From an uncultured archaeon (GTDB taxonomy: Archaea > Thermoproteota > Nitrososphaeria > Nitrososphaerales > Nitrosopumilaceae): a stretch of 6,866 nucleotides of DNA. Shown in pieces: positions 1 to 5,127 of the stretch; position 1 is the first letter of the stretch; each line of letters begins with the position of its first letter. The stretch spans positions 1-6,866 of the forward strand of contig CATMRH010000064.1 in the NCBI GenBank assembly GCA_950073955.1. Reading direction: 5' to 3'. A program made the position numbers and the translations under genes. The notes under the pieces were generated by a model. The model searched no databases and had not been told where the DNA came from. It saw only the letters and a list, made by a program, of their open reading frames with translations.

Positions 1-387
1 TTTTCTGTATATCAGCAAAATGTAGACAAACTATTCAATGGTGTTAAACAATCAGTACCACAATATCATCAATCAATTACTAATGTACAACAGGAATACC
101 TACAAGCATATGAAAACGTAGTAGATTCAACTATCACACTACAAAAAGAATATGTAAAGAAAGCAGGTATTGCAACTAACATTCCAGAGGCAACTCTTAA
201 AGTAATTCATGATACAACAGAAGAATTTGTAAAGGCAGCTTCAATTCAAAATCAAGTAGCACTTGCAACTATCGATGCAACACAACAAAATATCAAAACA
301 TTCAACGATAATGCAAAATCATTTGCTGACCTAAACAGAAACATTCTACAATCTTGGATTTCTGCATTCACCACAAAGAATAACTAG
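1..387 (+). CDS. Phasin-like PHA granule-associated protein (3' part, start outside window)
   Basis: Frame 1 is open from the first base to a TAG at 385-387, giving 128 residues of a protein whose start lies upstream. The visible part contains no Cys and no Met, has 14 Gln, and reads as long amphipathic helices (for example QSITNVQQEYLQAYENVV and TFNDNAKSFADLNRNI). This is the usual look of phasins, the small helical proteins that coat polyhydroxyalkanoate granules and control their size and number. The context supports this: it converges on phaE-phaC, the PHA synthase operon, about 70 bp away. The family call rests on helix-rich composition and neighbourhood, because phasins share little sequence across phyla. 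An unrelated coiled-coil protein is the main alternative. A long T-rich repeat follows directly and probably terminates the transcript. Confidence 0.66.
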   Translation, partial: FSVYQQNVDKLFNGVKQSVPQYHQSITNVQQEYLQAYENVVDSTITLQKEYVKKAGIATNIPEATLKVIHDTTEEFVKAASIQNQVALATIDATQQNIKTFNDNAKSFADLNRNILQSWISAFTTKNN

Positions 388-394
388 TGGTAAA

Positions 395-446
395 TTTTTT
401 TCTTTTTTCTTTTTTCTTTTTTCTTTTTTCTTTTTTCTTTTTTTTT
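395..446 (+). repeat. Heptamer T6C tandem repeat between convergent gene ends
   Basis: C residues stand exactly 7 bases apart at 402, 409, 416, 423, 430 and 437. Each is followed by six T, except the last, which is followed by nine (438-446); a T7 run at 395-401 precedes the first. This gives five perfect CTTTTTT units (402-436) plus partial flanking units. It lies wholly outside coding sequence, between the stop of the phasin-like gene and the stop of phaC. Such an array is prone to slippage, so its copy number may differ between strains. Confidence 0.95.
395..446 (+). terminator. T-run terminator of the phasin-like gene
   Basis: Archaeal RNA polymerase terminates at runs of T in the non-template strand without needing a hairpin. 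The repeated T6-T9 runs begin 8 bp after the phasin-like stop codon on the coding strand, so they offer six or more consecutive termination chances. On the opposite strand the same DNA is A/G only, so it gives no T-run signal for the incoming phaE-phaC transcript. Confidence 0.7.
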
Positions 447-458
447 ATTAAATTTATT

Positions 459-1523
459 TTATGATCTTTTAGCTAACCACTGTCCTAGCTCAGGAAGCAC
501 TTTTTTCTGAGATAGTGAACTAGCAATCATTCCAACATGTCCTGTTGGATACATTCTCAATGTTTTATCTTCACTGCCTACTGCATAATGAAGTGGCATA
601 CTACATTCAGGCGATACCAAATGATCGCCTACTGCAACCTGTGTAAAAAGCGGCATATCAATTTTTTTCAAATCTATGCGCCTTCCTCCTACGTACATCT
701 TGTTCTGAATTAACAAGTTATCTTGATAGATGTCTTTAATCCACTGTCTAAACAACGCTCCTGGAATTGGAGGTGTGTCACTTAGCCATTTTTCCACTCT
801 GAGGAAACTATCCACATATTTTTTATTATCTATATTTTTGAAAAATTTGATATATTTTTCAATTCCTTGCTCAAATGGTTTGAGGACTGAAAAACAGTAA
901 TACATGAATTCAGGAGGCATATTTCCTATGATTTCTACCATTTTGTCTACATCCATATGTTTTGCAAGATTGCTAATCACTGTAGTATCGCGCCATCCGT
1001 CAATGACTGGTGCTGTTGCAACATAATTTTTTACACTTTCTGGATGTAATGTGATATATGCCGTTGCTATTGTTCCGCCAGTACAATATCCTTGTAATGA
1101 AATTTTTTCAACGGATGATTCATTTTTAATATATTCTACATACGAATCTAAATAGCCATTTACATAATCATCAAAATCAAGGTATTTGTCAATACTAGTT
1201 GGAGTTCCCCAATCTATCATGTATACATCAAACCCTTGCTGCAGAAGATTTTTAACCCAACTTTTTTCTGGATGGATATCAAGTATGTGGTATCTATTGA
1301 TTAATGCATATGAAATTAACAATGGTGTTTTATGTTGTTTATCTGTAAGAGATCTGTAGTGTAACAGTCTTGTTTTATCCATTTCTTGCACAACATCATG
1401 TGGTGTTACTTCTAGACTAATTTCATCAGGTGCTGCAACTAAATTTGGAGCATCAATGACATTCTTACTGAATTTTAAAATTTCTTCAATTATTTTTGGA
1501 TCTACTCTTGACTCACTTTGCAT
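459..1523 (-). CDS. phaC: Class III poly(3-hydroxyalkanoate) synthase catalytic subunit PhaC
   Basis: PhaC polymerises (R)-3-hydroxyacyl-CoA, releasing CoA, to form PHA storage granules. The protein has 354 residues, the size of the short class III enzymes, and an alpha/beta-hydrolase fold. The lipase-like box GYCTGG at 145-150 places the nucleophile at Cys147. Asp300 (in AVGDHLVSP) and His329 (in TGHVG) complete the triad. This spacing is almost the same as the Allochromatium vinosum triad I recall (C149, D302, H331), which supports both the class and the ATG start at 1521-1523. Another conserved-looking stretch is VYMIDWGTP (100-108). The start codon lies inside the end of phaE, an 11-bp overlap, so the two subunits are probably translated from one mRNA and made together. 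All catalytic residues are present and there is no sign of damage. The stop is TAA at 459-461. Confidence 0.94.
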   Translation of the reverse strand: MQSESRVDPKIIEEILKFSKNVIDAPNLVAAPDEISLEVTPHDVVQEMDKTRLLHYRSLTDKQHKTPLLISYALINRYHILDIHPEKSWVKNLLQQGFDVYMIDWGTPTSIDKYLDFDDYVNGYLDSYVEYIKNESSVEKISLQGYCTGGTIATAYITLHPESVKNYVATAPVIDGWRDTTVISNLAKHMDVDKMVEIIGNMPPEFMYYCFSVLKPFEQGIEKYIKFFKNIDNKKYVDSFLRVEKWLSDTPPIPGALFRQWIKDIYQDNLLIQNKMYVGGRRIDLKKIDMPLFTQVAVGDHLVSPECSMPLHYAVGSEDKTLRMYPTGHVGMIASSLSQKKVLPELGQWLAKRS

Positions 1524-2091
1524 TACTTTTCATTTCCTTTTTCTTTAATTCTAATTCTAGTTTTCCAATTCTTTTTTTAAGAGAATGCATTTCTTTGTAA
1601 ATCTCATCTATCTCTTCTTTGCTTGGAAGATTAACTGATTGTAGAATTACATTAGTAATGTTATTCCAATGCTTGGTCAACTCAAGCTCTTTAGAAACTA
1701 GTTTTCCATAATTCACTCCAAATTTCCCAGAGTCAAATAACTCGGTAAAATCATTATCAAAAATATCTATCCAAATTCTCTTGAATGCTTCTATTTGTTC
1801 AACGTCTTGAGGAATATCGGGAGCCTTTAGATTGACTTTCTTTTGAGCAACAGACCACGTGTCTGAAAGCTGTTTGTAGTATTCTGTAATATACTGATTA
1901 AATTCTAATAAAACTTCATTGATGTCAATTAATTCAGTAGTGATTTTCTTTGAATTTGCTGCAAATGCCCTCATTGGACCAATTGATGTTAATGCTTGTG
2001 GTTTGCTTGACATCAAATGTATGATATCTGTCCAGAAAAGAGACAAATGTTTGTAATAATCAGTAACATCTTTAGGAGATTCTGGTTGCAC
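1513..2091 (-). CDS. phaE: Class III PHA synthase accessory subunit PhaE
   Basis: PhaE is the non-catalytic partner that class III PhaC needs for full activity. The 192-residue product is shorter than many bacterial PhaE proteins but carries the recognisable C-terminal signature: a segment starting NLPSKEEIDEIYKEMHSLKK (154-173) and running on as a charged coiled coil to the end. This resembles the LPxxxEVDELxxxxHxLRRxxxxL motif of PhaE/PhaR subunits. The middle (about 101-150) has the aromatic-rich pattern FKRIWIDIFDNDF followed by HWNNI. It is the first gene of the phaE-phaC operon. The start is GTG at 2089-2091: an in-frame TAG occurs three codons upstream and the next in-frame Met is at residue 27. 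A TATA-like element centred about 27 bp upstream suggests a leaderless transcript. The assignment is firm because phaC follows directly, although the sequence alone is divergent. Confidence 0.87.
   Translation of the reverse strand: MQPESPKDVTDYYKHLSLFWTDIIHLMSSKPQALTSIGPMRAFAANSKKITTELIDINEVLLEFNQYITEYYKQLSDTWSVAQKKVNLKAPDIPQDVEQIEAFKRIWIDIFDNDFTELFDSGKFGVNYGKLVSKELELTKHWNNITNVILQSVNLPSKEEIDEIYKEMHSLKKRIGKLELELKKKEMKSNAK
1535..1539 (-). promoter_or_regulatory. Candidate ribosome binding site for phaC inside phaE
   Basis: On the minus strand AAGGA lies 11 nt before the phaC ATG, within the 3' end of phaE. The spacing is slightly long, so translational coupling through the 11-bp overlap may matter more than this site. 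Confidence 0.35.
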
Positions 2092-2113
2092 AGATATCTA
2101 TCAATAAAGATCG

Positions 2114-2123
2114 CAATAAATAG
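2114..2123. promoter_or_regulatory. TATA-like element possibly shared by phaE (-) and the DUF6659-like gene (+)
   Basis: CAATAAATAG lies in the middle of the 53-bp gap between two divergent GTG starts. Its centre is about 26 bp from the + start at 2145 and about 27 bp from the - start at 2091, the usual archaeal distance from TATA box to transcription start. Both genes would then be leaderless. It is an imperfect TATA box on each strand (AATAAATA on +, TATTTATT on -), and no other element in the gap is as well placed for both. Positional inference only. Confidence 0.5.
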
Positions 2124-2130
2124 ATCTATT
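2119..2130. repeat. 12-bp perfect palindrome in the phaE divergent promoter
   Basis: AATAGATCTATT is a perfect palindrome that overlaps the + side of the shared TATA-like element. A dimeric regulator bound here would block TBP access. It could be chance in AT-rich DNA. Confidence 0.5.
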
Positions 2131-2144
2131 GTCTCATTAGACAA
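2129..2144. promoter_or_regulatory. 6-bp inverted repeat abutting the GTG start at 2145 (candidate operator)
   Basis: TTGTCT-CATT-AGACAA is a perfect inverted repeat with a 4-nt centre that ends exactly one base before the GTG. If the transcript is leaderless, the repeat lies between TATA and the start site, a typical archaeal repressor position. If transcription starts further upstream, it would form a small hairpin next to the start codon. Confidence 0.5.
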
Positions 2145-2537
2145 GTGGACAACGTCGAAGAACTAGAAAAAATCTGTCAGAAAATCATCAAATTAGATTC
2201 TATGATGCGTTCAGCTAGGTTCATCAACAGTAGAGGTCATCAAGTGGCTGGTGGAATGAAGGAAGGAATACTTTCACTCGAAGCTCAAAAGCAAGATGAA
2301 ATGATGTTCATGGAACTTTCTTTGCGTGTGAGAATGAGACATGAATTTGATAACGAATTTGGCAAAGTTCACTTTTCTATGTCATATAGAGACAAGGTAA
2401 TTGTAATGAGTTTTCCACTAAATAGTGATGACGTATTGTTAATTTCGTGTGAAAAAGAGATTGATTTTGGTAAAATTTCTTTCAAAATTCTCAAAATTAT
2501 TGAACCTCTTAAAAAAACCCCAATGAAGACATTCTAA
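2145..2537 (+). CDS. Small conserved archaeal protein, DUF6659-like
   Basis: A 130-residue acidic-to-neutral cytosolic protein with no signal peptide or membrane segment. The layout appears to be helix (1-20), two short strands (22-36) around a GGMKEG turn (36-41), helix (47-62), three strands (about 74-101) and a final helix (106-120). The pattern ...KLDxxxRxARxxxxxGxxxxGGMKEG..., then FGKVHFSMSYRDKVIVMSFPL, matches what I remember of the thaumarchaeal DUF6659 family, whose function is unknown. The order of elements resembles a roadblock/profilin-like fold, which is inference. The start is GTG at 2145-2147, preceded by a TATA-like element 26 bp upstream. The gene is divergent from phaE and overlaps the TFB gene tail-to-tail by 4 bp. 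Neither neighbour fixes its role. Reality of the gene: high. Family name: moderate. Confidence 0.72.
   Translation: MDNVEELEKICQKIIKLDSMMRSARFINSRGHQVAGGMKEGILSLEAQKQDEMMFMELSLRVRMRHEFDNEFGKVHFSMSYRDKVIVMSFPLNSDDVLLISCEKEIDFGKISFKILKIIEPLKKTPMKTF
2511..2517 (-). terminator. T7 run on the minus strand after the TFB gene
   Basis: Seven A on the + strand (lysine codons of the DUF6659-like gene) read as T7 on the minus strand, 17-23 nt beyond the TFB stop codon. This suits archaeal T-run termination. The terminator would be embedded in the coding sequence of the convergent neighbour. Confidence 0.45.
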
Positions 2538-3445
2538 TCATTAAGCATTTTTCTTAACCCTGCACATCTGTTTCTTATAGTTACTTCAGTAACCCCTGAT
2601 GCAATTGAAATCTCTTTTTGTGATTTTGTTTCCCCTGTGCTAATACACGCAAGATAAAGTGCAGCAGCTGCTATTCCCATCGGATCCTTTCCTGCAGTTA
2701 TGTATGTTCTCTTTGCTTCATTTAAAATTAAAATTGCTTTACGCTTAGTTTTTTCACCCAATCCTGCAATACTTGCAATCCTTGAAACTCCTTTCACAGG
2801 ATCAACAACTGGCATTTTTAACTCCAATTCTCTGTAAATTAATCTATAACATCTAGCAACATCCTTTCTTCTAATATTGATTCCATTAGCAATGTCATCC
2901 AAGGTTCTGGGGGTCTCTGTAGTTCTACATGATGCATAAAGACATGCTGCAACTAGTCCATGGATTGAACGACCCCTAACTAATTTTCTCTCCATTGCCT
3001 TTCTGTAAATGTAAGCAGCTTTTTCAATTACTACATTTGTTAATGCAAGTTTGTCTTTTAGCTTATCCATTTCATTAAGAGCTTGTCTAAGATTTCTATC
3101 TGCAGAAGAATGTGCTTGTGATCTACTGTCCCATGTTCTTAATCTTTCAATAGAACTTTTTACACTTGCAGATAGTGGTTTTCCTGTTGCATCTTTGTTA
3201 GCTGCACCAATCACAGTTGATAAACCCATATCGTGCATTGTTAGTGAGGTTCCTGCTCCTGTTCTAGCTCTGTTGTTTTCATCATTTGCAAATGAACGCC
3301 ACTCTGCACCAGTATCTGCAATTTTATCTGTAATTACAAATCCACATTTTCCACAAAACAATTCTCCAGTGTCTTGATCTGAAACAATTTTTTTACCTCC
3401 ACAAGATGGGCATTTAGGCCCGGTAATCATTGGATTTTTTAGCAT
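2534..3445 (-). CDS. tfb: Transcription initiation factor B (TFB, archaeal TFIIB)
   Basis: TFB binds the TBP-TATA complex, contacts the BRE and recruits RNA polymerase. The 303-residue product is full length for the family. The N-terminal zinc ribbon has CPSCGG (Cys12, Cys15) and CGKCG (Cys31, Cys34). The B-reader/linker region with EWRSF (48-52) and a GAGTSLTMHDMGLSTVIG-type segment (63-80) follows. Two cyclin-like repeats occupy roughly 115-205 and 212-300. The first contains the typical GRSIHGLVAACLYASCR (158-174) and the second DPMGIAAAALYLAC (254-267) plus the BRE-binding helix-turn-helix TKSQKEISIASGVTEVTIRN (273-292). All four zinc ligands are present. ATG at 3443-3445 is preferred to the internal Met6 because a TATA-like element lies about 26 bp upstream of it. 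Thaumarchaeota usually encode several TFBs; whether this is the general or a specialised copy cannot be told here. It ends in a 4-bp convergent overlap with the DUF6659-like gene. Confidence 0.96.
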   Translation of the reverse strand: MLKNPMITGPKCPSCGGKKIVSDQDTGELFCGKCGFVITDKIADTGAEWRSFANDENNRARTGAGTSLTMHDMGLSTVIGAANKDATGKPLSASVKSSIERLRTWDSRSQAHSSADRNLRQALNEMDKLKDKLALTNVVIEKAAYIYRKAMERKLVRGRSIHGLVAACLYASCRTTETPRTLDDIANGINIRRKDVARCYRLIYRELELKMPVVDPVKGVSRIASIAGLGEKTKRKAILILNEAKRTYITAGKDPMGIAAAALYLACISTGETKSQKEISIASGVTEVTIRNRCAGLRKMLND

Positions 3446-3465
3446 AATTACTAGAAATGACTAGA

Positions 3466-3478
3466 TAACACTATTATC
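3466..3478 (-). promoter_or_regulatory. Weak TATA-like element of the TFB gene
   Basis: On the minus strand GATAATAGTGTTA is centred about 26-27 bp before the TFB ATG, consistent with a leaderless or near-leaderless mRNA. The match to a consensus TATA box is weak. CTA recurs every 10 bp nearby (3451, 3461, 3471), with ACTAGA repeated at 3450 and 3460. Confidence 0.35.
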
Positions 3479-3511
3479 AGTTCTACATGATTTCTGCAGG
3501 TTAATTGTGTG

Positions 3512-3528
3512 TAGGTTAAGCTAACCTA
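3512..3528. promoter_or_regulatory. 17-bp inverted repeat upstream of TFB (candidate operator)
   Basis: TAGGTTA-AGC-TAACCTA has two perfect 7-bp arms around a 3-bp centre. A further direct copy of AGGTTAA lies 15 bp upstream at 3498-3504. The repeat is 67-83 bp before the TFB start, upstream of its likely TATA box. It is also 38-54 nt past the stop of the protease gene, but no T-run follows it on that strand, so a DNA-binding site is more likely than a terminator hairpin. Within the 120-bp gap 3446-3565 I see no coding potential or clear T-run terminator. Confidence 0.5.
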
Positions 3529-3565
3529 ATTCTCATTTTTTAGAATATGAGTAGTTTTTTCAAAT

Positions 3566-5002
3566 TTAACTTAGGAGACAATATGCGTACGATGGAGTAT
3601 ATGACGCATACATGATGTTATTTTGATCTGTTACATGTTGCAAACTAATAGAATGACCTAACTCGTGTGTCATGATTGTTTCAACACTTTTAACATCATA
3701 TAATTGAAAACTTCCATCACAATTGTAATCCCCTAATGTCACTTCTACAATTCCTTTTCCGAGATGTGCGTGTCCAAGAACTCCTTCCCCAATATCTCGA
3801 ACTATCCAAGTTACCCAAACATTTGCGTCTTGTCTAAAATTTGTAATTTCAAATTTTACTTTAGCTTTTTGATTATCAGTATCAAATTCTTGTTCTTCCC
3901 AAAACGAAAAAGAATTTTCTAATGTATGCACATGATCTAATGGTAGCCTTGTTGGTTGATCATTGACGAATACTTTATAGTAAATAATTAGTACCTCATC
4001 TATTATTTCATATGTTGGACTGGGGAATGTTTCAGCTGCCAATTTAGCCTGCTCTTCAAAATTCCATTTTACATAATCCCTGAGAAATTTTTTTATCACA
4101 TCTTGACTAGGATTAGGATATTCAATGTATCGTGTATCTTTAACAATATTATTTGAAATATCTCTAAGATATTTTCCAAACAAATACAACTCATGATCTA
4201 ATTCCTCTTGTGATTGAGTTGTATTTTGAACATTTACAGTAATTAATCCATATTCTATCATATGTTGAATACCCGAAACAAAAGCAATATCGTCAATTTT
4301 GTCATAAGCCCATTCTCTTGCATTGTTTTTTACCCACTCTGGAATTTTATCTTCAGAATTACTTTGTATCTCTACTGATGGAATCTGTATTGTTTTATTT
4401 TCTATTAGATATAATAAAGCTGAAATAAATTCTGAATCATCAATATTTCCTTCTGACCACCATTTCGCTATTGGTTTTACCCATTCTGGAATTGTCGTAA
4501 CGTAGATCTTCTCTAATCCTTTTGGTTTCTCAGTTGGTATGTATGGATATTTTATAATTACTTTTTCAATAAATTCTTTATAGTTTTTGATTACAACACT
4601 ATCTGGTTTTTCTTTTAATGCTTTGTCAAAATATGTTATGGCTTCTTGATATTCTCCTAGATACCCAAATCCAACTCCCATACCAGTTAACGAAATAACA
4701 TCATTTGATCTAAATTGCAAAACTTTGAAAAATTGTTTTAAAGATTTATCGTGTTGTTCTAGATTACTTTGTACTATTCCTTTCATTTTTAGTGCTGAAA
4801 TATTATTTGGCGAAATCTCCAAGATATCATCAAAAATTTTTATGGCTTGTTTGTATTCACCATTGACAAAATGTTCTTTAGCTTGGTTAAACATTAACTT
4901 TGAATCTTTTTCTGTTTGTGCAAATACAGTTCCATTAAGAATGGGTGAACTCAACAAAATTATGACAAAAAAATAAGAAATTATCATTGTATTTTTTTTC
5001 AT
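3566..5002 (-). CDS. Secreted TPR / IPEWVK-repeat / metzincin-type zinc metalloprotease
   Basis: A 478-residue exported protein. Residues 1-28 form a signal peptide (basic KK, hydrophobic core 7-21, likely cleavage after VFA at 26-28). Residues 34-136 hold about three TPRs (for example NGEYKQAIKIFDDILEISPN and LGEYQEAITYFDKALKEKPD), a protein-binding scaffold. Two copies of an IPEWVK repeat follow (171-208 and 220-257). The C-terminal domain (about 355-478) is metzincin/matrixin-like: HELGHSISLQH at 446-456 gives the zinc ligands His446, His450 and His456 and the catalytic Glu447, followed by a Met-turn NNIMY (461-465). The usual Gly of HExxHxxGxxH is Ser453. The mature part has only two Cys (428, 475), which could form a disulfide tethering the C-terminus. 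The enzyme probably cleaves proteins at or outside the cell surface; its substrate is unknown. It has its own promoter. ATG at 5000-5002 directly precedes the signal peptide. Confidence 0.85.
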   Translation of the reverse strand: MKKNTMIISYFFVIILLSSPILNGTVFAQTEKDSKLMFNQAKEHFVNGEYKQAIKIFDDILEISPNNISALKMKGIVQSNLEQHDKSLKQFFKVLQFRSNDVISLTGMGVGFGYLGEYQEAITYFDKALKEKPDSVVIKNYKEFIEKVIIKYPYIPTEKPKGLEKIYVTTIPEWVKPIAKWWSEGNIDDSEFISALLYLIENKTIQIPSVEIQSNSEDKIPEWVKNNAREWAYDKIDDIAFVSGIQHMIEYGLITVNVQNTTQSQEELDHELYLFGKYLRDISNNIVKDTRYIEYPNPSQDVIKKFLRDYVKWNFEEQAKLAAETFPSPTYEIIDEVLIIYYKVFVNDQPTRLPLDHVHTLENSFSFWEEQEFDTDNQKAKVKFEITNFRQDANVWVTWIVRDIGEGVLGHAHLGKGIVEVTLGDYNCDGSFQLYDVKSVETIMTHELGHSISLQHVTDQNNIMYASYTPSYAYCLLS

Positions 5003-5013
5003 ATTTGTGATTT

Positions 5014-5047
5014 TAGATGTGGTTATTTCTATTTTATACTACATCTA
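5014..5047. promoter_or_regulatory. 7-bp inverted repeat bracketing the protease TATA box
   Basis: TAGATGT (5014-5020) and ACATCTA (5041-5047) are perfect inverted arms separated by 20 bp, one on each side of the TATA box at 5031-5040. A regulator gripping both arms would occlude TBP/TFB. Arm centres are 27 bp apart. It is a candidate operator only; the arms are AT-rich and short. Confidence 0.4.
5031..5040 (-). promoter_or_regulatory. TATA box of the secreted metalloprotease gene
   Basis: On the minus strand AGTATAAAAT is a near-canonical archaeal TATA box, the best in the window. Its centre lies about 33 bp upstream of the ATG at 5002, predicting transcription from about 5008 and a leader of only a few bases. 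Confidence 0.65.
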
Positions 5048-5097
5048 GGCTTGTACACGCTTTTATTAAATAAGCAATGTGAATCTGTTGGAAAATC

Positions 5098-5106
5098 TTT
5101 AATTTA
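5098..5106 (+). promoter_or_regulatory. TATA-like element of the coiled-coil protein gene
   Basis: TTTAATTTA is centred 26 bp upstream of the TTG start at 5128, consistent with a leaderless mRNA. A second AT-rich candidate, TTTATTAAATAA at 5062-5073, would give a leader of a few tens of bases. Confidence 0.4.
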
Positions 5107-5127
5107 TTCATATAACGTGTTTTTGTA

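Noticed and set aside
3051..3377. Open frame of 108 codons on the + strand
   Set aside because: It lies wholly inside the TFB gene on the other strand, which has clear zinc ribbon and cyclin motifs; the translation is Ser/Leu/Ala-rich with no recognisable pattern.
3532..3551. CTCAT...ATGAG inverted repeat as a terminator for the protease gene
   Set aside because: The stem is only 5 bp, the loop is long, and no T-run follows it on the minus strand.
4323..4505. Open frame of 60 codons on the + strand
   Set aside because: Antisense shadow of the IPEWVK repeat region; its repeated FTHSGI is just the reverse strand of the duplicated IPEWVK codons.
4725..4976. Open frame of 83 codons on the + strand
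   Set aside because: Antisense to the signal peptide and TPR region of the protease gene, with no promoter or motif of its own.
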